Positions 24,095 through 35,479 of a stretch of 64,000 bases of DNA are shown here, piece after piece. The stretch's first letter is position 1; each line of letters opens with the position of its first letter. Both the position numbers and the translations under genes were made by a program. This stretch comes from Bubalus kerabau (lineage: Eukaryota; Chordata; Mammalia; Artiodactyla; Bovidae). Below the pieces are notes generated by a model, which saw only the letters and a program-made list of their open reading frames with translations, was not told where the DNA came from and ran no database searches. The stretch lies in the NCBI RefSeq assembly GCF_029407905.1, contig NC_073642.1, positions 8,060,001 through 8,124,000 of the forward strand, written 5' to 3'.

Positions 24095-24285
24095 GTAGAG
24101 TGTCAGCAGACAGGACAGCGGCTTGTGTTCTAACATTCCAAGAAAGCACCCTCTGCAAACCCCCCAGGGAGCAGGAGGAGGGCGTGAGGCACAGCACTGA
24201 CAGCGCCGGTGGTGGGGGAAGAGCGGGCAGGGAGGGAGGCCGCCCAGCCACGCAGATGCCCGAGGCAGGGGGCAAAACAAGGCTT
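24095..24285. other. G/C-rich, CpG-containing patch
   Basis: About 190 bp far richer in G and C than its surroundings, with several CpGs (AGCGCCGG, GAGCGGGC, GGCCGC). Frames are open in both directions (107 codons each). I recognise no protein. It could be an unidentified exon, a decayed retrocopy or a GC-rich old repeat. Confidence 0.35.
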
Positions 24286-24387
24286 TTAAAAAATGTACCT
24301 CGGTCAGAACTTTCTTTCATTTTTTCACACAGAAACACGTTACACACGTATATTATTGACTCTCTTATATTATGCTATCTTGAAAAG

Positions 24388-24579
24388 TGACAGTGAAAGT
24401 CGCTCAATCGTGTCCGAGTCTTTGTGACCCCATGGACTATAGATATAGGACTTTTCCAGGCCAGAATACTGGGGTGAGTAGCTGTTCCCTTCTGCAGGGG
24501 ATCTTCCCAACCCAGGGATCGAACCCAGGTTTCCTGCATTGCAGGCAGATTCTTTACTACCTGAGCCACCAGGGAAGCC
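24388..24579 (-). mobile_element. Bov-tA SINE
   Basis: Tail and Bov-A unit at left, tRNA head at right ending GCCACCAGGGAAGCC. Target-site duplication CTTGAAAAG/CTTGAAAGG at 24379 and 24580. Confidence 0.9.
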
Positions 24580-24589
24580 CTTGAAAGGT

Positions 24590-25975
24590 ATTGCAAATGC
24601 ACAAAATAACTGAATAGAGTTTAACTATAATTTTGATGCACTATTAAAAGAGAAAGTGCATTTTAAAACTTTACAAAAATATGAAATTAAAAGCACAAAG
24701 ATAAAGGGTAATTTTGAAAAAGGAAACAATACATCATTTAGTATGTGTGTGTTTCAACAAAATTGAGTTTTATTTAGGTGGCAGTGGGTTAGCCGAGTTC
24801 CTTTAAATAGTTAGGAATTTGTGAAGTGCAAAGCTCATGTAACTTAATCTGTGTTTTCCTCACATCCCCACAGGTCCATTTACTTAAGAAACCAATGCTT
24901 CCTGGCTAGATGCCAGCATACCAAACCTGCCCAGTCCTGCATAGTTTTATTTCTGTTACTAAATTAGGAAACCAAAGCGGGCAATGTCTGGGCCAACAGC
25001 AAAGAGAAAAGGTTCAGGATCATTAGTCTGTATGTTTTCTTAAAAGCCAGATCATTATATTTAATTTTTAATTAGAGATACCAAAATAATTTAGCCTAAT
25101 AAGGAGTAATACTAAAAAATAATTAAGCGACAACAAAGGGAGAAGAACAAACATTTAACAAAAGCATTCTTCTGAAAAGCCTTATGTCAAAAATAAATTA
25201 ACTACTACCACTTAAGGCTTACTATCTCAGTGACTGATACTAAAATAGTACAATCTTTTTCTAAGCAGAGAGGAAGAAATGGGAAGTTATTCATCACAAT
25301 TTTTACAAAGAGTTACTAATATCCTTCATGTAGAGTGCTGTTTAAAGAAACTAAGTAGAGCATTCAGAGAATGCATGAAACAAAAAGGATCTGAAGAAAG
25401 ACACTGTGTTAATTTTCAAAGTAATTTTAAAATGATTATAAAGAAAAAATACATAAACTTTCAATTTTATTTGTCTCTAATTAGCAATATAAGGGGTTTT
25501 AAAAGACAGTGGTTGTTAATTAACATTCTATAAAGTATTTTAAACATAGCCCAATACTTTGTCAAAAGCTAAAGTATGAATCCTAAAGGTGTTGGGAGAA
25601 TTTTAGTTCTAGAAATAGCTGACCTTTTCTTATAAACATTTGTTAAATATTGATAAATTTCAAAATAGTATTTATTTTACTTTAGTTCTATGTAAGAATT
25701 TTAAAATTAAATTAATTTATTTGCTACAAAATCTGTACTTTTATATGAAGACTATTTAAATATCAGAATATAGAAATTATAGAAAAATTAAATAATAAAG
25801 TTTGAGAGCTATGATAGACCCTGAATGGCTTATCAGATATGCCAAAAAAGGATGTTCATAATATTTACTTACCCAATCTTTAGCAATACAGAAATTCATT
25901 CATATTTCTTAAAGAAGCCATAGAGAAAGGAACTCTTCCAGTAACCATCCTAATTGTCTGGTACTCTCTCATCTA
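24590..25975. other. Unassigned AT-rich DNA
   Basis: About 1.4 kb of AT-rich sequence without a recognised feature. An 84-codon open frame at 25279-25533 (plus) has no recognisable domain. Confidence 0.5.
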
Positions 25976-26050
25976 ATCCCTTTATATATTTTTATCTATT
26001 ATATATATTTTACATAGTATATATATTTTATATATTATATATATATATTA
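25976..26050. repeat. TA-rich low-complexity tract
   Basis: Dominated by ATATAT and TTTATATA runs, immediately next to the target-site duplication of the Bov-A trimer. Confidence 0.85.
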
Positions 26051-26062
26051 CATAACGTCTCT

Positions 26063-26475
26063 GCTGCTGCTAAGTCACTTCAGTCGTGTCCAACTCTGTG
26101 CAACCCCATAGATGGCAGCCCACCAGGCTCCCCTGACCCTGGGATTCTCCAGGCAAGAACACTGGAGTGGGTTGCCATTTCCTTCTCCAATGCATGAAAG
26201 TGAAAAGTGAAAGTGAAGCGCTCAGTCGTGTCTGACTCTTAGCGACCCCATGGACTGCAGCCCACCAGGCTCCCCCATCCCTGGGATTCTCCAGGCAAGA
26301 ACACTTGAGTGGGTTGCCATTTCCTTCTCCAATGCATGAAAGTGAAAAGTGAAAGTGAAGTCGCTCAGTCATGTCTGACTCCTCGCGACCCCATGGACTG
26401 CAGCCCACCAGGCTCCTCTGGTCCATGGGATTTTCCAGACAAGAGCACTGGAGTGGGCTGCCATTGCCTTCTCCG
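26063..26475 (-). mobile_element. Three-unit Bov-A SINE
   Basis: Bov-A2 normally has two Bov-A units of about 140 bp; this insert (413 bp) has three (about 26063-26218, 26219-26360, 26361-26475). The middle unit begins like the right-hand unit (TCTTAGCGACCCCATGGACT) and ends like the left-hand unit (GGGATTCTCCAGGCAAGAAC). A perfect 13-bp target-site duplication ACATAACGTCTCT encloses all three (26050-26062, 26476-26488). Confidence 0.93.
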
Positions 26476-26488
26476 ACATAACGTCTCT

Positions 26489-27044
26489 ATAGGACATCAA
26501 AAAGCACTGTGGTGACTGGCTGTGAGCCAAAACCCAAGGTCTTGATCTTCTTTTGCTCAAACTCCCACCACCAAGATCTGGCCATCAGTGAAGAGGAGAA
26601 GCAGGTCCACAGTGAGGCAGGGAACAAGCAGACACAGTTTCCCTCGGTCTCAGGTTGCCCTGTCCTTCAACCGTCCATCCTACTGGAGTCACAATGCAGA
26701 CCTTATCATCCCCATACCTGTCTGGCCCTTCTCTGTCCCTGTATTATTGATAAGAGGCAAACTGTTGTGGGAGTCACAATAAAATTAGAGAAACAAGTTT
26801 AAAATCATAAGTTACATAAGTAAAAATGAAAGCAAGAAACAGATTGGGTGGCTAGAAATTATATTGGACAATGTAATTATCCCCATAGATCACTTTGATA
26901 AAAGGTCTTCCCTCATCTTTATCTTCTTATTGCTACCCATATGTACACACACACACAAATATGTATACAGAGGGAATGCCCAAAAAAGAGTAAAAATGAA
27001 TCTTCTTTGGTTTGGAAAAAATCAGTGAAATTTAAAGAAACTGG
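26489..27044. other. Unassigned DNA
   Basis: Contains a moderately G/C-rich part (26520-26770) with a 97-codon plus-strand frame of no recognised family, then AT-rich sequence with a short (CA)n at about 26946. Confidence 0.4.
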
Positions 27045-27836
27045 GAAAAGAAGAACAAAGCTGAGAACTTACATGATCTCATTTTAAAGCTTCCCATAAA
27101 ACTACAGTGATCAAGCTAATATAGTATTGCCATAAGGGTAAGCATAAAGACCAACAGAAAAGAACTGAATGCCTCCAAAATAAATCTAAGTACTTATAGT
27201 CAGCTGATCTTTGACAAAGGTACCAAGGTACCTCATTGAAGAAAGGATAGTCTTTTCAACAAACTACACTGAGACAAGTGAATATTCCACATGTAAAAAC
27301 ATATCCAGGATTCCCTGGTGGCTCGGTGGTAAAGAATCCGCCTGCATTCAGGAGATGCGGGTTCGATCCCTGGGCCAGAAAGATCCCCTGGAGGAGGAAA
27401 CGGCAACCCACTCCAGTATTCTTGCCTGGGGAACCCCGTGGACAGAGGAGCCTGGCAGGCATGGGGTCACAAAAGAGTTGGACATGACTGAGTGACTAAA
27501 CAACAACAAAAATATCTCAATTCTTACCTCATATTATACACAATAATTACCTTGAACTGGAACATAAACATAAATGTAATAGATAGAACTTTATCTAAAA
27601 CTTATATAAGAAGCAGAAGAGAAAAATCTTTGTGATCCTAGGTTTGGCAAACTGTTCTTAAATATGACATCTCCAGCATAATCCATAAAATTGATACCCT
27701 GGGCTTCATCAAAATGTAAAAAAGCGTTTTTGCTCTTCAAAAGATACTTTTAAGAAAATGAAAAGACAAGCCACAGACCAGAAGAATATATTTATAAATA
27801 ATATTTTCTGGTAAAGAATGTGTATCCAGGCAAGAG
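27045..27836 (+). mobile_element. L1 ORF2 fragment, sense
   Basis: L1 ORF2 C-terminal region (for example AACTACAGTGATCAAGCTAA and TTGACAAAGGTACCAAGG), split by the Bov-tA at 27308-27510. Confidence 0.75.
27308..27510 (+). mobile_element. Bov-tA SINE
   Basis: Full tRNA head and Bov-A unit with a CAACAACAA tail. Imperfect target-site duplication around AAAACATATCCA and AAAAATATCTCA. Confidence 0.9.
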
Positions 27837-28050
27837 CAGGGATCAGCAAACTTTCTGTAAAAGGTCATCTGATAAAATTTTAGGCTTTGTGAGCCAAACA
27901 GTCCCTGTCACAGCTACTCAACCTTGCCACTGTGGCACACTAGCAGCCACAATCAATCTGTAAATGAACGAGCATGGCTGTCTTCCAATAAAACTTTATT
28001 TAAAAAATCAGGTGGAGGATCAGATTAGACCCACAGGTCAGAGGTGCTGA
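27837..28050 (+). mobile_element. hAT-type non-autonomous MER element
   Basis: Characteristic sequence GCAGGGATCAGCAAACTTTC...TTTTAGGCTTTGTGAGCC...AATAAAACTTTATTTA. Its two ends form a weak inverted repeat. It sits within or at the end of L1 sequence. Family name not assigned. Confidence 0.65.
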
Positions 28051-28439
28051 GCCTTGCTGTCTAGCACTTCCTTCCAGATGATCTGATACTCGTCCTATGA
28101 GGGCTATTTTACAACTCTGTATGTTCTAGATTACAATCTGATAAAATTTTAAATAATCCTTACTTATAAACACAAAAATAAATCATGTCCCATGGAGAGA
28201 CAATCCTCTGTTGTTGTGAGGAAAAGCCTCCTTTGGTTCCATCTGAATGTTAATTTCAATATTCTTGATCTATAAATGTGTCTGTTCTTTGGATCCTCCT
28301 TTGAACTGGTTATAAAACCTTACCAGGTTCCTCATTAATAGGTTAAACAAAAACTTTAACACATTAAAATTTTTTATATCTACATGAGAGTCATAATCTT
28401 TTTTGTGTGAAAATTAGCCTTTAACATCAGAATATATAA

Positions 28440-28915
28440 AGCTGTAACAAAACCACTGGGTGGCTTTAAAACAACAGAAACTTATTTCTCCCAGTTTCGG
28501 AAGCTAAGGAGTCCAAGATCAAGATGCTGGCAGATTCAGTGTCTAGAGAGGGCCCGCCCTCTCACTGACTGTGGAATTCTTACTGTAACTTTACTTGGTG
28601 AAAGGAGTGAGGAAGCTTATAAAGAGCCTCCTTTATAACTGTTAGTCACTCGGTCATGTCTGACTCTGCGACTCCTCCAGGCAAGAATACTGGAGTCGGC
28701 TGCCATTCCCTTCTCCAGGGATCTTCCCGACCCGTGGGTTGAACCTGGGTTTCTTATATGGCAGGCAGATTCTTTACCATCTGATCCACCAGAGAAGCCC
28801 CTCTTTTGTAAGGCCACAAATCTAGGTCATGACCCTCATGACCTAATTACCTCCCAAAGGCCCCATTTTCCAGTAGCACCACTTGGGGGCTTAAAATTTT
28901 AAATAGGAATTTTAC
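28440..28915 (-). mobile_element. Old LTR-like (MaLR-type) repeat, antisense
   Basis: AAACCACTGGGTGGCTTTAA and AACAGAAACTTATTTCTCCC at one end, and GTCATGACCCTCATGACCTA with CCTCCCAAAGGCCCC at the other, match an ancient mammalian LTR-type repeat in reverse. A Bov-tA splits it. Confidence 0.5.
28637..28800 (-). mobile_element. Bov-tA SINE, internally shortened
   Basis: Minus-strand tRNA head (right) and Bov-A unit (left). The Bov-A unit lacks a block between GACTCTGCGACT and CCTCCAGGCAAG, so an internal deletion is likely. Confidence 0.85.
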
Positions 28916-29690
28916 AAAGATACAGATGGATACTTAATCTTTAGTTATGAGGGAAATACAAAATAAAGCCACAGTGAGCTGACTATATAGCCACTAGAAT
29001 AGCCACAATTAAAAGACTGAAAATATCAAATGTTAGCAAGGATATAGAGGAACTGGAAACTCTCATACTAACAAGTGGGAATAACTGTGGAAAACAGTTT
29101 AGCGGTTTCTTTCAAAGTTAAAAATATAGTTACCATGCAATTCAGCAGTTTTACTCATACGTATTTACCTAAGAGAAAGGAAAGCATAACCCCACAAAAC
29201 GCTTGTACACAAATGTTCTTAGCAACATTATTCGTAACAGACCAAACTGAAAACAATCTAAATGGCTAATCAACTGGTGAGTAAACAAAATATGGCATAT
29301 CCATACAAATATTACTCAATAATAAAAAGAAACAACCTACTAAAACATAAAAGAATATACATGCAAAAAAAAAAAAAAAAAAAAACTATGCTAAGTATAA
29401 AATAAGCCAGACAGGGAGGACTATATGTTACATGATTCCATTTCAATGAAATTTCTAGAGAAAGCAAAAGTACTTACAGGAAGAGAGAAACAAGATTAAT
29501 AGTTGGATGGGGGTGACAACAGGGGCTGGCAACAGGCACTAGGGAATTTCATAATAACGGATATATTCTAAGGTTAGATTGCAGCAATAGCTCCTCACTG
29601 TGTACATATAATAAAATTCAAGAAACCGTACATGTAAAACAATAAATTTTATGTATCGAAATTACCTCATAAAGTTATTTCAAAAAAATT
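28916..29690 (+). mobile_element. L1 3' region, sense
   Basis: L1 ORF2 end and 3'UTR (GTGGAAAACAGTTTAGCGG..., GGCATATCCATACAAATATT). It contains the internal A tract at 29365-29385. Confidence 0.7.
29365..29385 (+). repeat. Poly(A) tract of about 21
   Basis: Uninterrupted A run inside L1 3' sequence; likely length-polymorphic. Confidence 0.9.
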
Positions 29691-30798
29691 AACGGGAAAT
29701 AGTTTAAATAAATTATTTACTCATCCTAGAAAAAAAATTACTGATACTGTCATAAAGTTTAAAAAGACATTGTTTAGAAGAATTTACAAAGTGATATGGA
29801 GGGGAAAAAGTTATGTATATATCACACTTTGCAAATCAGTTCTAGATATTTCCCTGGAGATAAGGAAATCAAAGTTCTATTCCTTGCTTTTCCACTTATA
29901 TATCATAACTTTACATGTGTTTCTGATTTAGAAGTAGAAATGTCAACTCTGGATAGGAAATAAACAGATATAATATGTAAATCCTCATGGCCTGTTGTAT
30001 CTTTTAGCAGCAGAAGCAAATTTTCAAAGCTGTCATTCTATACCTTTTATAAAACTAAACCTATGAGAATCAGTATAAATTAATGATGTTGGATATTAGG
30101 GAGACAGGGAATATCAGAACCCATCAAATTAAAACCTATCTACTATATTAGATACAGGACATGGGTATAGAAAATGGAGAAGTAGGGATCAAGTAACATC
30201 AGTTTTATAGGCTTTTGTTTTATTGAAAGCCATAGTTCATAAAGCTCCATGGAATTCTAGGTATGGCAAACTTAAAATAGCTTTATCTATTAAGTTCAAA
30301 AACAATTTCACAGGATATCATAGGCAAACCAAGAACATTCAACTGAAAACAATGTATGGAGATTGGCATTTAGGAAGTACAGAATAGGTAAAATTATTAC
30401 TAATTGTTGGTTTACAGATCTGATTTGATTTACTATTATTAAGAACTTCAAAAGACAAAAAGAGTAAAACTTTCCTTTTTCTTGTATTTAAAATTAACAG
30501 TATTCTATAGCCTGTATTTCATATATCACTCACTAGATACAAGGATTTGGTTCTTAAATTGCTGGATAATATAGGGACTTGATAAGTGTAAAATATATAT
30601 TCAATTATGCCATGGATCGTTTCTCTTTAAGTGAAAAAGTCATGGAAATTTACCTCTGAAAACCCCTTTCCTGGGTATAAAGAATGTAAAACAACACCTC
30701 CAGGTACACAAGCCAGTATTAGTGATTCTTCCTGCATCGGTTATGCATGATACAGGAAAACTGCCTCACATTTTCAGATGTGTAGTAATCAGCCTCCT
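29691..30798. other. Unassigned AT-rich DNA
   Basis: About 1.1 kb without recognised features. Confidence 0.5.
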
Positions 30799-30812
30799 AG
30801 TGACCTCAGGGA

Positions 30813-31085
30813 GGAGAAGGCAATGGCACCCCACTCCAGTACTCTTGCCTGGAAAATCCCATGGACAGAGGAGCCTGGTGGGCTGCAGTCCATGGGGTCG
30901 CTAAGAGTCAGACATGACTGAGCGACTTCACTTTCACTTCTCACTTTCATGCATTGGAGAAGGAAATGGCAACCCACTCCAGTGTTCTTGCCTGGAGAAT
31001 CCCAGGGACTTGGGGAGCCTGGTGGGCTGCAGTCTATGGGGTCACACCGAGTCGGACACGACTGAAGCAACTTAGCAGCAGCAGC
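30813..31085 (+). mobile_element. Bov-A2 SINE (dimeric)
   Basis: Two units with an AGCAGCAGC tail. Perfect 14-bp target-site duplication AGTGACCTCAGGGA at 30799-30812 and 31086-31099. Confidence 0.96.
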
Positions 31086-31189
31086 AGTGACCTCAGGGAA
31101 CAGAACTACACCACAGAAGTCATAATTTGGGTTTAGGATATATACAACAACATGAATAACTGTGCACACTTTAAAAAATGCTTTCCTAG

Positions 31190-31500
31190 ACTTTGGAGGT
31201 CCAGTGGTTAAGAATCCACCTGCCAATGAGGAGTACACGGGTTTGATCCTCGTCCCTTCCCACAGGAGGATTCCTCGTGCTCCTGGGCCACTAAGCCAGA
31301 GTGCTACAACTACTGAGCTCACGCTGCAGTCCATGTGCCACAACCACCGAAGCTCCACCAGAGAAGCCACCACACTGAGAAGCCTGCCAATGCAGCTAGA
31401 GAGCAGCCCCCATGCATCACAGCTAGAGAACGCCTCTGCATGCAGCAGTGAAGACAGCAGAGCCAAAAAAAAATGTTTTAATAAATAAATGTTAAAAAAA
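31190..31500 (+). mobile_element. CHR-type SINE
   Basis: Cetartiodactyl tRNA-derived SINE. The head GACTTTGGAGGTCCAGTGGT is followed by AAGAATCCACCTGCCAATG, a body with GCTAGAGAGCAGCCCC and GCAGCAGTGAAGACAGCAG, and an A-rich AATAAATAAAT tail. Confidence 0.8.
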
Positions 31501-32074
31501 AACCTTCCAATGTGTATTTGCTCTGTTTTAGATTACACATCTTTTTCAAAGCATCAAAGGAAAAATTTTAAGAATATTTCCTTGATTAATTGAAGATTTA
31601 ATAATTAAAATTTTAGTCTTATTTTACTTATAAGAAACTTGTGCTTTCTTTCATAAAAATGAAATGTGTAGTAAAAATACTTCTATTTTTAAAAGAGGTA
31701 AAAATGGATGAGGGAAAGAATAATTCTGAGATCTATTATTCTAAATATCTACATATTTTTCAGCTATTTTTTTCCAACAAACTTTTGTGTTAGGATCTAA
31801 ATGCATGTGTAAATATGACTCCTACAAAACCACTGTTACTCCTAAAAAGAAACTGATAATAAGATGTTAATATTGGTACTATAAATTCATAATAAAGTGA
31901 ATACCAAACTATTAAAACTAAAAGTAAAAAAGTCATCAAAACAGATCTGCCAGACTTTGATTCTCTTTCAGAGTAAGTCAGGAGAGGAAAGTCAGCAAAT
32001 CTAGCTAAGAAGTAGAAGGGATATACAACCACCTTTCATCACTTCCATAGCCACTATTTTGATTTCAAATTTTC
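31501..32074. other. Unassigned AT-rich DNA
   Basis: No recognised feature; the 80-codon minus-strand frame (31790-32032) is compositionally ordinary. Confidence 0.5.
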
Positions 32075-32786
32075 TTCAGTTCAGTTCAGTTCAGTCGATC
32101 AGTCATGTCCGACTCTTTGCGACCCCATGAACTGTAGCACACCAGGCCTCCCTGTCCATCACCAACTCCCGGACTCCACCCAAACCCATGTCCATCGAGT
32201 TGATGATGCCATCCAACCATCTCATCCTCTGTCGTCCCCTTTGCCTCCTGCCTTCAATCTTTCCCAGCATCAGGGTCTTTTCCAATGAGTCAGCTCGTCA
32301 CATCAGGTGGCCAAAGTACTGGAGTTTCAGCTTCAGCATCAGTCTTTCCAGTGAACACCCAGGACTGATCTCCTTTGACTGGTTGGATTTCCCTGCAGTC
32401 CAAGGGACTCTCAAGAGTCTTCTCCAACACCACAGCTCAAAAGCATCAATTCTTCGGTGCCCAGCTTTCTTCACAGTCCAACTCTCACATCCATACATGA
32501 CCATTGGGAAAACCATAGTCTTGACTAGACGGACGTTTGTTGACAAAGTAATGTCTCTGCTTTTTAATATGCTGTCTAGGTTGGTCATAACTTTCCTTCC
32601 AAGGAGTAAGGGTCTTTTAATTTCATGGCTGCAATCGCCATCTGCAGTGATTTTGGAGCCCAGAAAAATAAAGTCAGCCACTGTTTCCCCATCTATCTGC
32701 CATGAAGTGATGGGACCAGATGCCATGATCTCAGTTTTCTCAATGTTGAGGTTCAAGCCAACCTTTTCACTCTCCTCTTTCACTAC
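32075..32786 (-). mobile_element. BovB LINE, 5'-truncated, minus strand
   Basis: The TTCAGTTCAGTTCAG tail starts at about 32075. The minus-strand frame 32298-32801 covers the distal RT/C-terminal region (167 codons, W-R-R-L-L-R-V-P-W, C-S-H-E-I-K). The element ends just after the RT catalytic box. Confidence 0.93.
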
Positions 32787-32789
32787 TTT

Positions 32790-34670
32790 ATAAATATACA
32801 ATAAAAACTAAAACAAATTGCTCAAAGACATTAATGCATCTGCTTAAAGTGGTGATTTTTTAAAAAGAAATCATAAAAAAAATTAAACAAAAGGGGGGAG
32901 GCAGGGGAAGTTTTTAACAAACTAAATTTTGTTTACTTCTCATTAGACCAATCCTTGGCAAATCATAAAGGTTTTTGTGCACTAAATCAATCATTAATTT
33001 TAAAATTACCTGCAGAGCAGACAATCTGATTTAAATTAAAACCTTTAACATTATAAAACATAATTTACAGAAGAAGCAACAAGCATGTTCAAATAACATA
33101 TAAAAAATAAAACAAAATACATATTGAAGACATTACTTTTTAAGAAATACCTATTTCAGCACATCATCTATACTCTGCCAGCTAATTTTTCTCCACAATT
33201 AAAATGAAACCATAATTTTCTCATTATGTCACAAAACAACAATATACTGAAATCAAGGTAAAAAATCAATTAAAACCATAAAATAACCATTAAAATATAA
33301 TCTTTGTTTACATATCTAACACTTGCCTTTCCCAAAGATTGCTCAATAAATGCAATATATCAAGTCACTCTATTAAGAAAAACATGCTTAATACTTGAAG
33401 CCCCTTAGTAAAACTGAATTATAAACCCAAGTTTTGCCAAAATATAAAAAGGTGTGATAGAAATTGCTGCATACCACCTTCAAAATACTGCAAGTTGATT
33501 TGAATTTAAAAATACATTAAATAAAAATGACTGAATTCTCATTCATAGGTTGCATTGAAGAAAATACATTTGTAAGTTCTCAAGAAAGTTTATTCCAAAA
33601 GATTATGAACATTTTTACAATCATTAGGCTTTTTTTTCTTTTAATATTCCTAATTCCTGGTCTTCATAATAAATAAATGATTATGAACCCAATATGGGCT
33701 TCTAGTCTGGCAACCACACACTTCTCACAAAATATTTCAATAAAGGATTTTAATTGGAGATGTAGTTTACCAAATCTATATTTTAGAAAGATAATCCTGA
33801 AAACAGTGTATAGGATTGACTATGTACACTTCAAAGACAAAATAATGTAAAATATCCAAGCCCAAGCCATTTGCTCTTGCACACCGTGTAAACAGCTCAG
33901 TCCCTCGCATCATGCCTGACTTCTTTTGAGTCTCTCCACTGACTTCAGTATTGTTTCAAGGTTCCTGTACAGCACCAAGCTGGTAATACACCACAGTGTA
34001 ATTGCATATAGAAAGGGAAAGTACTGCATGTGAAGTGAATTTGGAAGTATTCTCCTTAAAAGACTTCAAATTAGATCACTGCTATCATGACATTAGCTGC
34101 TTTGAAATTTTTTCACAAAGGAATGGCCCATGGAAAGGAATTCAATAGCATGATTGATGGGAGAGGCTTTCCAACTTTTCTCTTTTTTCCCTTTTCTCTG
34201 AGGGACCAACTTTTTCTCCTTTTGCCTTTTTAAAAAGTATCACCAGAATAAACTTTTGTGTTTCTGACATTTGGCAAGTTTTCTACCACTTCCCCTCACA
34301 CCTTACCTTAAAAGGAGTACTTTCTGTATTTTTTTGTACTGAGAAGGATGCATGGCCCAGAAAACAAATTCTTTTTCTTTTAGAAGAATTTTAATGGTCA
34401 TTTTTATTCTAAGACTTTTACACAATTTTCAAACTTGTAAAAGTTTTAAAATAAAATTTAGAAGTTTTAACTCTGTAACCAAATTTTACAATATGTAATA
34501 GTATCAACAGAAATTTATTCTGATAAATCTGTTTTATCTAATCTAGTACACTAAATTTTATGTAAAAGTCTGAACTGAAAATCTCTATATTACTATAAAG
34601 ATACTAACATACATTTAACTATTAATATACAGGATAAAGTTACTTTACTAATATATGCTGTGTGTGTGCC
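32790..34670. other. Repeat-poor AT-rich stretch
   Basis: Nearly 1.9 kb without a recognised mobile element, the longest such stretch outside the exon block. It contains the candidate minus-strand ORF at 33910-34065. Confidence 0.5.
33910..34065 (-). other. Candidate short ORF with membrane-like segment (unconfirmed)
   Basis: On the minus strand 51 codons are open from just after an in-frame TGA at 34066-34068 to a TGA at 33910-33912. The first ATG is at 34027-34029 (39 residues from there). The middle is hydrophobic (F-P-F-L-Y-A-I-T-L-W-C-I-T-S-L-V-L-Y), followed by a basic, helical-looking tail (L-K-S-V-E-R-L-K-R-S-Q-A). An AATAAA on the same strand lies about 316 bp beyond the stop (33589-33594). 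It is not flagged by any protein family I recognise and has no convincing splice acceptor. Chance is quite possible. Confidence 0.2.
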
Positions 34671-34870
34671 CTGTGCTCAGTTGTATTCGACTCCTTGTGA
34701 CCCCATGGACTATAGCCTTCCATACTCCTCTGTCCATGGGACTCTCCAGGCAAGAATACTGGAGTGGGTTGCCATTTCCTTCTCCAGGGGAACTTCCCGA
34801 CCCAGGGATCAAACCCAGGTTTCCCACATTGCAGGCAGATTCTTTACCGTTTGAGCCACCAGGGAAGTCC
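34671..34870 (-). mobile_element. Bov-tA SINE
   Basis: Bov-A unit at left after a TGTGTGTG-containing tail; tRNA head at right ending GAGCCACCAGGGAAGTCC. Confidence 0.92.
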
Positions 34871-35194
34871 TACCTGCGAGCCAGACTAATAAAGTAGCTT
34901 GTATGTCTATAAGAGACACTGAAAGAACAGGTTCTGAATATGAGTTTAGTACTCTGGTGGACAATTTATTCATTTATTCAGTGGTCATCTAGCAAACTGA
35001 GGGTGGGTAGGTTTTATCCCTATTAGCTGTCAAACTAGATTCCTGAACCACTTGGCACTATATCAAGATAATGACCAACTATTAACACAATCAATACTTC
35101 TTTCTCTCTTCTCTACCTAGTCTCTTCCCTGGAAGTTAACAGTTTAAACTATTCAACAATAAAATATTACAAGCTCCTTTGAAGCCTGGCTGTA

Positions 35195-35285
35195 GATTTT
35201 GGTATCCCTTCACTGTCCCCACTTCCTCTAGGACACAGAATATATTTGGAACCAATAAATACTTTTTTGTTGAGTAGGTGAAACA
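35195..35285 (+). mobile_element. L2-like 3' end fragment
   Basis: GGACACAGAATATATTTGG followed by AATAAATACTTTTTTGTTGA resembles the conserved L2 3' end. Weak. Confidence 0.4.
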
Positions 35286-35479
35286 GTAAGTGTCCCAGGT
35301 CATGCAGCTAATCCTACCAAATAGAAAGTCTATTTACATATATTGCTGACTATACTTACATAGCCTGGTAACACCAGAGGGGACTCTGCCAGATTGATCA
35401 ATTACCTTTTTTAGTGAGAAAAGTGCTAGCTAGCTATTTTGCCAGTATTGATGTGGAATCACTGAAAAGTTGTTTCACT

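Noticed and set aside
24067..24390. GC-rich patch as a promoter/CpG island of a gene
   Set aside because: Too short (~190 bp), no transcript or TATA/initiator arrangement and no adjoining recognised exon; reported only as a patch to check.
26063..26475. Regularly spaced repeats that might suggest a CRISPR array
   Set aside because: The repeats are Bov-A SINE units of ~140 bp with a single target-site duplication in a ruminant genome.
26309..26560. Overlapping ORFs on both strands around 26.3-26.5 kb
   Set aside because: They lie in the Bov-A trimer and its flank; the amino-acid strings are the usual SINE translations.
30789..31466. 225-codon minus-strand ORF, one of the longest in the window
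   Set aside because: It runs through the reverse of a Bov-A2 SINE and a CHR SINE; open frames across these repeats are frequent and not conserved genes.
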